Counted from the stretch's first letter, positions 16,064-25,571 are shown. The stretch is DNA of 64,000 bases from Eubacterium ruminantium (GCA_900108205.1 FNUU01000001.1:234673-298672), one strand, 5' to 3'. Made by a program: numbers and translations. Notes: generated by a model from the sequence alone, not told the origin.

Positions 16064-18763
16064 TTATATCTTTTCCACTCTGACAGCACATACCTTATAT
16101 TCCGGTATTCTTGCAAAATCATCCAGAGCGGCATTTGTAAGTACATTGGCAGGCGAATCCTGGAAATGGAAAGGCATCCAGGTTTCACCCATGGAAACCT
16201 TACGACCCACCCTTGCAGTTGCGGTTATTTCGCCGCGTCGGCTTATAATCTTAACCTTTTCACCGTTTTTAATTCCCAGATCATCTGCATCCTTGTAATT
16301 GATTTCTATAAATCCTTCTCCGGATATATCCATAAGCCCCTCCGCCCTTGAGGTCATAGCCGTAGCGTTATAATGATAAAGAATACGCCCTGTCATCATA
16401 ATAAACGGATATTCCTCATCAGGCAGTTCCTGAGAAGCTCTGTAGGCTGACGGATAAAGCAGTGCCCGTCCTCTTGCAGGACCGTTCGCATGCATTATTG
16501 CAGTTCCCGGATGTTCCTTTCCTGTGCATGGCCACTGAAGGGTTTCTCCACTATCCAGCCTGTCATGCGATATACCCGCAAAGCTAGGGGTTACCGACGC
16601 TATCTCATCCATGATCTCAGCACTTGTAAGATGTGGCTGAGGATAACCCATGGCATTCATAAGATCAATAATTATATCTGTATCAAGGCGCATATCCCCC
16701 TTAAGCGTAACAGCCTTACGAATTCTCTGGACACGTCTTTCTGTATTTGTAAATGTACCCTCCTTCTCGGCATAGCTAACCCCCGGAAGAATAACATCTG
16801 CATATTCAGCAGTCTTTGTCATGAAAAGCTCCTGAATAACAAAGAAATCCAGACTCTGGAGTGCCTTAATAATATGATGTGTATCAGGATCCGTAACAAC
16901 AGGATCCTCACCGCATATATAAAGACCTTTTATAGTTCCGTTTATTGCGGCAGGAAATACATCCGTAGCCTTAAGTCCGGGACTCGGATTAAGCTTTATT
17001 CCCCAGGCTTTTTCGAACTTTTCTCTGACAGTATCATTATTTACCTTCTGATAACCTGGATAATCAGTAGGAAGAGCTCCCATATCACAGGCTCCCTGAA
17101 CATTGTTCTGTCCCCTGAGAGGATTTACTCCGCATCCGCTCCTGCCGATCTTTCCGCAGAGAACAGCCATATCAGACATACACATAACGCCCTCTGTACC
17201 TGTAGAATGCTCCGTAACACCCAGACAGTAAATAATAGGAGCTTTTTTAGCTGTTGCATACATCCTTGCAGCTTCAACAAGTCTGTCCGGATCAATATGA
17301 CATATCTCTCCGACCTTTTTCGGTGTATATTCTTCAACCAGAGTCTTAAGTTCCTCAAAGCCTTCAGCATAATTATCAATATATTCATGATCGATAAGAT
17401 CTTCTTTAATCATAACATGCATCATGCCATTCGCAAATGCAACATTTGTTCCCGGTCTGATCTTAAGATGAATATCAGCCTTCTTGGCGAGTCCTATATC
17501 TCTCGGATCAACAACAATAAGCTTTGTACCATCCTTAACTGCCTTTCTGATCTGCATACCAACAACCGGATGAGCCTCCTCAGGATTAGAGCCTATAAGA
17601 AGAATACAATCCACGTCATGAGTAATATCATGAATCGGATTTGTCATTGCTCCTGAACCAAGAGTCTTTGCAAGTCCGGCAACTGTAGCCGAATGACATA
17701 CTCTGGCACAGTTATCTGTATTATTATTTCCAAAGCAGGTCCTTACCATCTTCTGGACCATATATATGTCCTCATTAGCCGAACGTGAGCAGGCAAAACC
17801 TGCAAGAGATTCATTTCCATACTTTTCTTTTATCTCCATTAAACGTTTTGCAGTATAACTGATGGCTTCATCCCACTCAGCCTCTCTGAATTTACCAGTT
17901 TCCCTGTCCTTGATAAGCGGTTTAGTTATTCTGTCAGAAGAATGAACAAAATCAAAACTGCCGGAACGTCCCTTTACACAGAGACGATGATGATTTGACG
18001 GACCGTTGGCCGGTTCAACATTTACTATCTTATCTCCTTTAACCACAAGATAATATTGGCATCCTGTTGCGCAGTGCGGGCAGGTGGTAAGAACCTTCTT
18101 GACTTCCCAGTTTCTGTACTTTTCTTCACGTTTCAATGTGAGTGCACCGGTCGGACATACACTTGCACAATTACCGCATGTCTCACATCCACTTTCTCTA
18201 TAATCCTCTCCAAACGGAGCGTCCACCACATGAAATACTCCGGAACGACTGTTTTTAAGAGTTCCGTTGCAGGCTATATTATGGCACACGCTGATACAAC
18301 GCATACAATGAATACATTTACTCGGATCGTAAGTAATATATGGATTATCCTTTAAAACCGGAAGTTTCTTTTCAATCTTGTGTCTGCTTCCACGATGTTC
18401 CGCATGCTTAACATCATATCTGTTACACATATTCTGTAATTCACAGGTACCATTCGCAGGGCAGCTCATACAGTCCAGATTATGATTTGAAAGTATCAGC
18501 TTCAACATATCCTTTCTGTATTCTGTAAGCCTTTCTGATTCAGTTGAAATAACCATTCCATCCTTTGCCATGGTTCTGCAGGCCGGAAGAAGATTTGAAA
18601 AACCTTCAACCTCTACCACGCAAAGACGACATGAACCCACATCACTGACGCCTTTCATGTAACAGAGTGTCGGAATATCTATATTATTTTCTCTTGCAAT
18701 ATCAAGTATTGTGGTATTCTCTTCGGATTGACAGAGTTTACCGTTTATAGTAATATTTATCAT
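16064..18763 (-). CDS. fdhF: Formate dehydrogenase catalytic subunit, cysteine type
   Basis: This 899-residue molybdopterin enzyme oxidises formate to CO2 or reduces CO2. Domains in order: a [2Fe-2S] ferredoxin domain (Cys 34, 45, 48, 62), a His-ligated cluster (His94, Cys98, 101, 107), two [4Fe-4S] clusters (150-160 and 193-203), then the bis-MGD domain with its own cluster (Cys 228, 231, 235, 262). The active-site motif is NCARVCHSATVAG, with Cys356 where E. coli FdhF has selenocysteine. The C-terminal molydopterin-binding domain is complete. The ATG at 18763 overlaps the upstream stop as ATGA. Architecture resembles the NADP-linked Moorella FdhA. The cofactor and transport genes follow it. 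Confidence 0.93.
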   Translation of the reverse strand: MINITINGKLCQSEENTTILDIARENNIDIPTLCYMKGVSDVGSCRLCVVEVEGFSNLLPACRTMAKDGMVISTESERLTEYRKDMLKLILSNHNLDCMSCPANGTCELQNMCNRYDVKHAEHRGSRHKIEKKLPVLKDNPYITYDPSKCIHCMRCISVCHNIACNGTLKNSRSGVFHVVDAPFGEDYRESGCETCGNCASVCPTGALTLKREEKYRNWEVKKVLTTCPHCATGCQYYLVVKGDKIVNVEPANGPSNHHRLCVKGRSGSFDFVHSSDRITKPLIKDRETGKFREAEWDEAISYTAKRLMEIKEKYGNESLAGFACSRSANEDIYMVQKMVRTCFGNNNTDNCARVCHSATVAGLAKTLGSGAMTNPIHDITHDVDCILLIGSNPEEAHPVVGMQIRKAVKDGTKLIVVDPRDIGLAKKADIHLKIRPGTNVAFANGMMHVMIKEDLIDHEYIDNYAEGFEELKTLVEEYTPKKVGEICHIDPDRLVEAARMYATAKKAPIIYCLGVTEHSTGTEGVMCMSDMAVLCGKIGRSGCGVNPLRGQNNVQGACDMGALPTDYPGYQKVNNDTVREKFEKAWGIKLNPSPGLKATDVFPAAINGTIKGLYICGEDPVVTDPDTHHIIKALQSLDFFVIQELFMTKTAEYADVILPGVSYAEKEGTFTNTERRVQRIRKAVTLKGDMRLDTDIIIDLMNAMGYPQPHLTSAEIMDEIASVTPSFAGISHDRLDSGETLQWPCTGKEHPGTAIMHANGPARGRALLYPSAYRASQELPDEEYPFIMMTGRILYHYNATAMTSRAEGLMDISGEGFIEINYKDADDLGIKNGEKVKIISRRGEITATARVGRKVSMGETWMPFHFQDSPANVLTNAALDDFARIPEYKVCAVRVEKI

Positions 18764-20592
18764 TCGCCTCTGCCCCCTTCCATAACTCCACATCCATAAT
18801 GATCGCAGCGCAGACATCTACCGGACTCACGCATAGCTTCTTCATATGTCATAGAAAGCTCGACATAGTTGAAATTTCCTTTTCTGTCAAAAGGATCTTT
18901 TTCTTCAACCTCAGATCTTCCGGTAGGTATACATGGATTTGGATACGCCGGAGGTATAGCGATCTTGTCATCTATCTTATGATGATATCCAAGATATTCA
19001 TCAATATTAAATGCAGCCACCTGACCGGCAGCGATCGCATTTATTGCCGTCGAAGGTCCTGTTACACAATCTCCACCTGAAAATACTCCTTCCATATCCT
19101 TAACCATACAGGTTTCATCAGCCATTATCCGTCCCCTGTTTACAGGTACACCTTCTTTATCAAAATCACTGACATCACTTCTCTGACCGACTCCCAGAAT
19201 AAGATAATCACATTTAAAACGATAAGGATAATTGCTGGAATGCTCCGTTGTCATCATTCCATACTGATCATATTCCGCTATTATCTGAGGCTGAAGCCAT
19301 ACAGCTTTAACTTCATTGGTTTCATTATCTGCCTCAATATTAAGAAAGCTGAGCATGGATCTGAAGCTGACGCCCTCCTGCATAGCTCCTTCAATCTCCT
19401 CTTTAAGCGCAGTATAATCATCTCTTTTCCTCGTAAATACATGAATGGATTCAGCATTAAGACGTACAGCGGTTCTCGCAGCATCCATAGCCACATTACC
19501 ACCGCCGATAAGAACAACCTTTTTCCCGGTAAGATCCGGGGCATTTCCATTTGCGACCAGCTGAAGAAAATCAGCTGCAGGAATCACATTTTTTGCATCT
19601 GCATTTTCCATCGGCATACGATTACCTATCTGGGCTCCGATCCCGATATATACAGCATCATAATCATCACGCAGTTTTTTGAAGCTTATATCCCTGCCGA
19701 TTTTAGTATTATAATGAATCCGGATATCCCCCGAATTAAGGATGGCATTGATATCACGGTCAAGCTTTTCCTTTGGCAGACGGTATTCCGGTATACCATA
19801 TCGAAGCATGCCTCCGCCTTTTTCATGCTCCTCAAATATCTCAACCTCATGTCCCATAAGACATAAATAATAAGCAGCTGTCATTCCTGAAGGTCCTGCT
19901 CCGATCACAGCTATTCTTTTACCTGTTTTAACATTCGGTTCAGGTGTAGGAACAGTATCAGCAGGAGCCTGTTCAACCGCATATTTTTTGAGGCCTCTGA
20001 TATTGATCGATGCATCCACCAGAGACCTTCTGCATTTTCTTTCACAAGGATGTTCACAGACAAAAGCACACGCAGTCGGAAATGGATTTCTATTCCTTAT
20101 AACTCTTACTGCTCCTGAATAATCCTCTTCTTTGATCATGGCTACATAGCCCGGGACATCAACATGTGCCGGACATAAAGTTATGCACGGAATTGTCTGT
20201 GTAACATTTTCTATGCACCGTCTTTTCGTAATATGGCTTTCGTATTCATCTGCAAATTCAGAAAGGGAATCCAAGATAAGATTGGCTCCTACTACTCCCA
20301 CAGCACAATCGGCAGTTTCTGCGATCATCCTGCACTTTTTTTCAATCTCCCCCAGTGTATCCATAGTAGCATCGCCATTCAGTATGGATTTTAAAAGATA
20401 ATCAACCTCTGCAAGTCCATCACGACACGGAACACATTTTCCACATGACTGATTCATTGAAATCTGCAGCAGAGATTTATAAAGAGCCAGCGGACACATT
20501 CCCGGCGGATAAGATGTCATTCTTGAATGAAATTTACGAAGTGTTATATCAATTCGTTCATTCATATTTCCTTTTTTGGAAAGCTTTCTCAT
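18760..20592 (-). CDS. NuoF-cluster/GltD-like FAD oxidoreductase, partner of formate dehydrogenase
   Basis: This is a 610-residue composite. Residues 1 to about 120 match the C-terminal cluster domain of NuoF-like subunits (SCGKCVPCRDG at 49-59 and a fourth Cys near 96) but lack the FMN and NADH-binding part. Next is a Cys-rich GltD/NfnB-type segment (Cys 136, 140, 175, 179, 183, 187), then an FAD Rossmann motif GAGPSG at 231-236, an NAD(P) motif IGGGNVAMDAART near 355, and a C-terminal CLRCDHYGCG. It probably carries electrons between NAD(P)H and the formate dehydrogenase clusters. GAAGGGGG precedes the ATG at 20592; an internal ATG (residue 10) also has AAAGGA upstream. Confidence 0.85.
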   Translation of the reverse strand: MRKLSKKGNMNERIDITLRKFHSRMTSYPPGMCPLALYKSLLQISMNQSCGKCVPCRDGLAEVDYLLKSILNGDATMDTLGEIEKKCRMIAETADCAVGVVGANLILDSLSEFADEYESHITKRRCIENVTQTIPCITLCPAHVDVPGYVAMIKEEDYSGAVRVIRNRNPFPTACAFVCEHPCERKCRRSLVDASINIRGLKKYAVEQAPADTVPTPEPNVKTGKRIAVIGAGPSGMTAAYYLCLMGHEVEIFEEHEKGGGMLRYGIPEYRLPKEKLDRDINAILNSGDIRIHYNTKIGRDISFKKLRDDYDAVYIGIGAQIGNRMPMENADAKNVIPAADFLQLVANGNAPDLTGKKVVLIGGGNVAMDAARTAVRLNAESIHVFTRKRDDYTALKEEIEGAMQEGVSFRSMLSFLNIEADNETNEVKAVWLQPQIIAEYDQYGMMTTEHSSNYPYRFKCDYLILGVGQRSDVSDFDKEGVPVNRGRIMADETCMVKDMEGVFSGGDCVTGPSTAINAIAAGQVAAFNIDEYLGYHHKIDDKIAIPPAYPNPCIPTGRSEVEEKDPFDRKGNFNYVELSMTYEEAMRESGRCLRCDHYGCGVMEGGRGE

Positions 20593-20652
20593 GTAATTAT
20601 ACCCCCTTCTCCATCATTCTATATAACAGCAATAAATACTAATTATATAAAC

Positions 20653-20712
20653 AATAAACCTCCCGCAGCTTTATCAATTTATCCCCACATTTATCGTCGC
20701 GGAAGGTTTATT
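20653..20712 (-). terminator. Large hairpin after the STAS gene
   Basis: AATAAACCTTCCGC and GCGGGAGGTTTATT on the minus strand pair over 14 positions (one G-T) around a 32-base loop, starting four bases after the STAS stop codon and ending in TTTATTGTTTATAT. This reads as a terminator, but it also abuts the promoter region of the formate dehydrogenase operon. Confidence 0.55.
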
Positions 20713-20716
20713 ATGA

Positions 20717-21016
20717 TCATTCTATTGTAAGCGCATCGGCAAAGCCGGTTACTTCAAATATCTCCATAATCTTTGATGATACATTTTTAACTATCATTTT
20801 CCCCTGTTTATTCATAATCTTCTGCGCAAGCAGCATAACCCTGAGTCCCGCACTGGATATATAATCTAAATCTATAATATCAAAAATAAGAGTTTCAATA
20901 TTAGAGAGTTCAGACTGTATAACCACCTCAAGATTGCTTGATGTCGTTGTATCAAGACTACCGGCAAGCCCTATGATCATTTCCTTTCCATTTGTTTTCT
21001 TTTTGATTTCTAACAT
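20717..21016 (-). CDS. STAS-domain anti-sigma factor antagonist
   Basis: SpoIIAA/RsbV-type STAS domains release a sigma factor by binding the anti-sigma kinase when unphosphorylated. The 99-residue protein contains LAGSLDTTTSSNLE near residue 20 and DYISSAGLRVML near residue 55, with the conserved phosphorylatable Ser. GGGGAGG lies before the ATG at 21016; upstream in-frame ATGs are inside the preceding gene. It overlaps nothing and follows the RsbW-like kinase gene by about 25 bases, forming a partner-switching pair. Confidence 0.88.
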   Translation of the reverse strand: MLEIKKKTNGKEMIIGLAGSLDTTTSSNLEVVIQSELSNIETLIFDIIDLDYISSAGLRVMLLAQKIMNKQGKMIVKNVSSKIMEIFEVTGFADALTIE

Positions 21017-21041
21017 TTTATAACCTCCCCATTGATCTTGG

Positions 21042-21458
21042 TTATGATATTTCTTTAACCAGTTTAAGTTTATTACAACCGTCGGAATATTCATATTGAA
21101 CATCATCCATCAGTTTTTTTACTAGAAATATACCGAGTCCTCCGATCTGTCTGTCTTCTGGTGCAAGAGTCGTATCCGGATCTTCTTTATTCAGCGGATC
21201 ATACGGAATCCCCTTATCCGTAAACGTTATGCTGAGGTTGCCATCATCAAAGAGAGTCTCTATAACGACCATGCCAACCTCCCCCTTGTAAGCATAATGA
21301 GCTATATTAACAAAAATCTCTTCCACAGCAAGCTTTATCTGCATCTCCTTCTTCATAGGGCATGCAGCACCCTCAATCTCTGAAAGCACAAAATCCTGTA
21401 CTGTTTCAAGATTTTCTATAAGCGCCTGTATTTCAATTCTGTGGAATTTCTGCTCCAT
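21042..21458 (-). CDS. RsbW-like anti-sigma serine/threonine kinase
   Basis: This is a GHKL ATPase domain of 138 residues. Motifs are KLAVEEIFVNIAHYAY (N box, about residues 42-57), TDKGIPYDP (G1 box, near 79) and IGGLGIFLVKKLMD (G2 box, near 104). Such proteins phosphorylate a STAS antagonist and sequester a target, often a sigma factor. The STAS partner is the next gene. No sigma factor or PP2C phosphatase is adjacent, so the regulated target must lie elsewhere. Confidence 0.88.
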   Translation of the reverse strand: MEQKFHRIEIQALIENLETVQDFVLSEIEGAACPMKKEMQIKLAVEEIFVNIAHYAYKGEVGMVVIETLFDDGNLSITFTDKGIPYDPLNKEDPDTTLAPEDRQIGGLGIFLVKKLMDDVQYEYSDGCNKLKLVKEIS

Positions 21459-21570
21459 AAACCCAATCCTTCCGACACCTGAAAACTATAGAAAAATCGA
21501 TATATTTGTCACAAATAACTCTAATATATTTTATCGTAAAACGTCTAAAAAAGCAAATAATTAAGCAATA

Positions 21571-21605
21571 AAAAAGGACTGTTTAATCATGTTAAACAAT
21601 CCTTA
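21571..21605 (-). terminator. Rho-independent terminator after the RNase G gene
   Basis: On the minus strand AAGGATTGTTTAA pairs with TTAAACAGTCCTT around CATGA and runs into TTTTTTATT. It lies 100 bases past the stop of the RNase G gene and before the RsbW gene. Confidence 0.85.
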
Positions 21606-21704
21606 ACACACATATATATAATTTACCGAGGAGCAAAAAAAAATGAAGCATATAACTCTTACAATCTGCGTTCCTCACATTTGCAATCAGTATTCTGTAA
21701 TCAA

Positions 21705-22907
21705 TTATTTTTCAAGAAGTTCGGAAAGTTCAAATCTTCTCCTTCCCTTCTGCCTTGTGAGTTCAGCAAGTCCCAGCGCTGTCATATCAACAAAGAAACA
21801 TTTTGTAAGATCCTTTGATATTCCATTTTTTAAATTATTGATCACACTGTCTATCGACTCGCTCTTCTTCATATTGATAAAGTCAACCAGAATGATTCCT
21901 GAAATATTTCTTGTTCTGAGGATCCTGGCGATCATATCAGCAGCTTCCATATTAGTCTTTCTCATATGATTCTCAATATTACTGCCTTTAACATCTTTAC
22001 CCGTGTTTACATCAATAACAGTAAGCGCTTCTGTAAGGTCCACCACAAGATATCCTCCTGAAGGAAGATATATCTTATGCCCAAACATAATTTCCAGCTC
22101 TCTGTCAATATTATAAAGAGCTCTGAGGGACTGATTTGTGTCTTCATGATAATTCACTAAAGACTTATATTCAAAATTTCCTTCAATAAGATCATCATAT
22201 ACTTCTTTTTGATCAGTAATTACAGTAAGCTCCTCATAGATATTCTTGGCAATAATATCTTCAAGAAAAACAGCTACATTCTCCTGTCTTTCATAAATAA
22301 GTGCCCCTGCAACTTCATGGTATGCCTTCTCAACATAACCTTTTAGTTTACGTAATGTTCTTATGGTATCCAACTCAATATTAAGATCATCTGCACTTAC
22401 AGCCGCTGATCTGAAGATAACCCCATAGTCATCGTTAAATTCATCAGGGTATCCTGCCTTTAATCCTTCAAACAGCTCTTTCAAATGATTTCTTTTCTTG
22501 TCGTCAGTAATCCTTTTGGAAACTCCTGCTCTGGCACTGCGATTTATAACAGAATATTTCCCCTTCATGGATATATCAGAGGTTGCCTGACATCTTTTAT
22601 TTCCGACAGCATCTTTTGTGATCTGTACCAGCAGCCAGTCACCTTTCTTCACATCCTTGCCTTTTCCGTGTTTGATAAAGATATGCTTTCCATCATTTTC
22701 TTCCAGTGAATAATAAATACTGGTACCATCGGCTATACGAAGGAAGGCAGCTTTAAGATTATCGACTATATTGTCAACCACAGCCACATATATATTTCCG
22801 ACTATACTGTCACCCGAAACAGGATGAACCTCTGTCAAAAGACTATTCTCGTATATGAATGATACATTTCCGCATTTTGAATTTGTTATCAGTATCCTGC
22901 CCTTCAT
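21705..22907 (-). CDS. rng: Ribonuclease E/G family protein
   Basis: RNase G family enzymes are 5'-end-dependent endoribonucleases that process rRNA and start mRNA decay. The 400-residue protein has an S1-like N-terminal region and the catalytic segment LPSGGYLVVDLTEALTVIDV (about 266-285) with the metal-binding Asp residues, then NTGK. The C-terminal FFVDMTALGLAELTRQKGR matches the family MTKLGLxxxTRxR signature. The Zn-link Cys pair typical of RNase E is not obvious. GGGGG lies before the ATG at 22907. It ends a radical SAM-DUF2344-rng run that is conserved in Clostridia. Confidence 0.9.
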   Translation of the reverse strand: MKGRILITNSKCGNVSFIYENSLLTEVHPVSGDSIVGNIYVAVVDNIVDNLKAAFLRIADGTSIYYSLEENDGKHIFIKHGKGKDVKKGDWLLVQITKDAVGNKRCQATSDISMKGKYSVINRSARAGVSKRITDDKKRNHLKELFEGLKAGYPDEFNDDYGVIFRSAAVSADDLNIELDTIRTLRKLKGYVEKAYHEVAGALIYERQENVAVFLEDIIAKNIYEELTVITDQKEVYDDLIEGNFEYKSLVNYHEDTNQSLRALYNIDRELEIMFGHKIYLPSGGYLVVDLTEALTVIDVNTGKDVKGSNIENHMRKTNMEAADMIARILRTRNISGIILVDFINMKKSESIDSVINNLKNGISKDLTKCFFVDMTALGLAELTRQKGRRRFELSELLEK

Positions 22908-22926
22908 TTTTTCCCCCGTGAATAAC

Positions 22927-23667
22927 TTATACATCCAATAATGATCTGAAACCGCTTATTTTATCACCATAATACGTTTCCAATCTGAGAATATTATAAC
23001 TGAATCTGTCATATTCCACTCCGATCCTGTCAAAAACAGCTTTCAGGACATCATCAGGTTTAAGATTCTCATGGCTTCCTGTAGCTATCAGCATATATAT
23101 ACCCTCTTTCTTTACATTAAGCTCATATATCAAGGGTTTAATATCCGTAACTGCTTCAGATCTTTTGGTTTTCTTAAGCACTTCAATTGAAGCGGCATTA
23201 TTAATATGATCCACAGCCTCTGAAATATATTTTGTGATAGTATCTTCTTCAGTGTCTTCACCGGATTCTGATACTCCGGCTTTGCTTATAATTGCTTTTC
23301 TTCCCTTTTCGGTAAGTGATATCAGATAATCAGAAGCCGTAACAGCCGCCATCGAATTTACAGCATCATCAGGAAGTACAGTTATTCCCAGCATTTTTAT
23401 ATATGGAGATCCCACTGCATTAAATCTTTCAACTATCTCCTCACTGCTGCTGAAGGAATTAAACTCAGCATCACAGTATTCTCCCACTGATTCCATCATA
23501 AGAGGCATGGGAGCGGCAAAAGATATTATCTGATGAGGACTCATACCTGTACTGTAGCAAATATCAATATCTGCCCTTCTTATAGCTTTTTGGAAGTATC
23601 TCATTACATCCAAATGACTTATGAACTTTAATGGACCTGTTTTACTATATTTTATTCTTACTTTCAT
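22927..23667 (-). CDS. DUF2344 / TIGR03936 radical SAM-linked protein
   Basis: The 246-residue protein begins KVRIKYSKTGPLKFISHLD, the signature start of the TIGR03936 family, followed by RYFQKAIRRADI and YSTGMSPHQIISFA. These proteins are always found beside, or fused to, a TIGR03960 radical SAM protein, as here. Function is unknown; a role in RNA or translation is suspected from the constant association with RNase G and ribosomal protein genes. The ATG at 23667 is inside the 3' end of the upstream gene. The upstream extension to 23736 is unlikely. Confidence 0.85.
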   Translation of the reverse strand: MKVRIKYSKTGPLKFISHLDVMRYFQKAIRRADIDICYSTGMSPHQIISFAAPMPLMMESVGEYCDAEFNSFSSSEEIVERFNAVGSPYIKMLGITVLPDDAVNSMAAVTASDYLISLTEKGRKAIISKAGVSESGEDTEEDTITKYISEAVDHINNAASIEVLKKTKRSEAVTDIKPLIYELNVKKEGIYMLIATGSHENLKPDDVLKAVFDRIGVEYDRFSYNILRLETYYGDKISGFRSLLDV

Positions 23668-23681
23668 GCTTATCATCCATT

Positions 23682-25544
23682 TTAACTGCCAAAACATACT
23701 CCGCTTCCAAATGAAGCTTCGCCGCAGCCCTGACATTTATCACGACAGTTAGGTGTAACTTTTCCGGCTTTTGCTGTCAGCCATTCCTTTTTCAGGAACT
23801 CCTTACTTACGCCGGCATCTATATGATCCCATGGGAATATTTCATCAATATCCCTCTCTCTTTCAGTATAAAACTTATAATCTATACCATTATCACTAAA
23901 GGCTTTATAATATCTTTCCATATCAAAGAATTCTGTCCAGGCATCGAATATTGCACCCATTTTATAGGCATCATAGATAACCTTGGAAAGCTTTCTGTCA
24001 CCTCTGGCAAAAACGCCTTCAAGTACAGAAATATCCTGATCATGATATGAAAACTTAAGTCTTTTCTTGTTAAGCTGCTGATTAAATGTATCCTTTACAT
24101 GCCTTGCTCTTCTGACATATTCGTCTCTCGGAAGCATCGGAGCCCACTGGAATGGTGTAAATGGTTTCGGAACAAAGTAGGACGCTGAGGAAGTGATCTG
24201 AAGAGATCCGACTCTTTCTTCTTTAGGAACCGTTTCAAAATAAAGCTCTGATACCTTTTCAGAAAGATAAGCAATGCCTTCAGCATCTTCATCTGTTTCC
24301 GTAGGAAGTCCCAGCATAAAATATAATTTAACCTTGTTCCAGCCACCCTTAAAGGCATCTCTTGAACCATTCAATATATCATCTTCCGTAAGCCCTTTAT
24401 TGATAACATTTCTCATTCTCTGAGATCCGGCCTCAGGTGCAAAGGTAAGAGATACCTTTTTTATATCCTGAACCTTCTTCATTACTTCAAGAGAAAATGC
24501 ATCAATACGAAGGGACGGCAAGGATACATTTACATGCTTTCTCTCCATCTCATCTATCAGATAATCCAAAAGCTCCTTAAGCGAAAGATAATCACTTGTG
24601 GAAAGAGAACTGAGAGAAATCTCTTCATATCCGGTATTCTTAAGCATTTCATCCGCATATTTTTTAAGAAGCTTAACGTTTTTCTGTCTTGTGGGACGAT
24701 ATATCATGCCCGCCTGACAAAAACGACATCCTCTGATGCATCCTCGCATAACCTCAAGAACAACTCTATCCTGTGTGGCACGAAGATAAGGAACTACCGG
24801 TTTCATAGGATATGGTGCCTTATCAAAATCAGTAACAATTACTTTTTTTACCCTTGCCGGAACGTCCTCATAAAGGGGCTCTATCTTTTCAACAGACCCA
24901 TTTTCCATATATGTTACATTATACATTGAAGGAACATAGATACCCTTTATCTTTGAAGCCTGATGAAGGAATTCCTCTCTTGTCATATCACTGTTTTTGT
25001 ATTCCTTATAAAGGACAAAAAGTTTATCGTAGCTGATCTCACCTTCTCCGATATAAAAAATATCAAAAAAGTCTGCTATAGGCTCCGGATTGTATACACA
25101 AGGTCCTCCGCCGACAACTATAGGTTCTCCCTTAACTCTGTCCTTAGCATAAATATGGAAACCCGAAAGATCTATAACCTGCAGAATATTTGTATAACAC
25201 ATTTCATACTGAAGAGTAATTCCCAGAAAATCAAAATCTCTGACCGGACTTTGGGTCTCAAGTGTAAAGAGCGGAATATTCTTCTCCCTCATTATCTTAT
25301 CCAGATCCGGCCACGGACTGTAAACCCTCTCGCAATATGTATCCTCACGTCTGTTGAACATATCATAAAGAATCTGTATTCCAAGATAAGACATACCAAT
25401 CTCATAGACATCAGGAAAACACATGGCAAAACGGATATCTATCTTACTGAGATCCTTTTCTACCATGTTTACCTCATGTCCGATATAACGTGACGGCTTC
25501 TCCACAGCCATTAATATTTCATCTGATAGAGCTAATTTTTCCAT
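23682..25544 (-). CDS. TIGR03960 B12-binding-type radical SAM protein
   Basis: The 620-residue protein has an N-terminal cobalamin-binding-like region (RFAMCFPDVYEIGMSYLG near residue 36), then a radical SAM domain with CIRGCRFCQAG near residue 269 as the cluster motif. The C-terminal tail carries further Cys pairs in CRDKCQGCGEASFGSGVC. This is the TIGR03960 family, function unknown. Its 3' end overlaps the start region of DUF2344, so the two are coupled. The ribosome binding site is weak. A family-2 hairpin repeat lies in the gap upstream. Confidence 0.9.
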   Translation of the reverse strand: MEKLALSDEILMAVEKPSRYIGHEVNMVEKDLSKIDIRFAMCFPDVYEIGMSYLGIQILYDMFNRREDTYCERVYSPWPDLDKIMREKNIPLFTLETQSPVRDFDFLGITLQYEMCYTNILQVIDLSGFHIYAKDRVKGEPIVVGGGPCVYNPEPIADFFDIFYIGEGEISYDKLFVLYKEYKNSDMTREEFLHQASKIKGIYVPSMYNVTYMENGSVEKIEPLYEDVPARVKKVIVTDFDKAPYPMKPVVPYLRATQDRVVLEVMRGCIRGCRFCQAGMIYRPTRQKNVKLLKKYADEMLKNTGYEEISLSSLSTSDYLSLKELLDYLIDEMERKHVNVSLPSLRIDAFSLEVMKKVQDIKKVSLTFAPEAGSQRMRNVINKGLTEDDILNGSRDAFKGGWNKVKLYFMLGLPTETDEDAEGIAYLSEKVSELYFETVPKEERVGSLQITSSASYFVPKPFTPFQWAPMLPRDEYVRRARHVKDTFNQQLNKKRLKFSYHDQDISVLEGVFARGDRKLSKVIYDAYKMGAIFDAWTEFFDMERYYKAFSDNGIDYKFYTERERDIDEIFPWDHIDAGVSKEFLKKEWLTAKAGKVTPNCRDKCQGCGEASFGSGVCFGS

Positions 25545-25571
25545 TTAGATACTCATACTTTCGTAAATCTA

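Noticed and set aside
16490..17656. Long plus-strand open frame of 388 codons opposite the formate dehydrogenase gene
   Set aside because: The translation is rich in Arg, Ser, Cys, Ile and Asn with no domain pattern, and it lies fully antisense to a gene with complete conserved motifs. It is a frame shadow.
18760..18763. Selenocysteine insertion in formate dehydrogenase
   Set aside because: The active-site codon is an ordinary Cys codon and there is no in-frame TGA in the motif, so no SECIS is needed.
20593..20716. Molybdenum cofactor riboswitch upstream of the operon
   Set aside because: The region is short and holds a terminator-like hairpin directly after the STAS stop. I cannot find the extended multi-stem structure of the Moco riboswitch.
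21643..21969. Plus-strand frame of 108 codons with GAGGAG nine bases upstream
   Set aside because: The ribosome binding site is good, but most of the frame is antisense to the conserved C-terminus of RNase G, and no promoter or protein family is seen.
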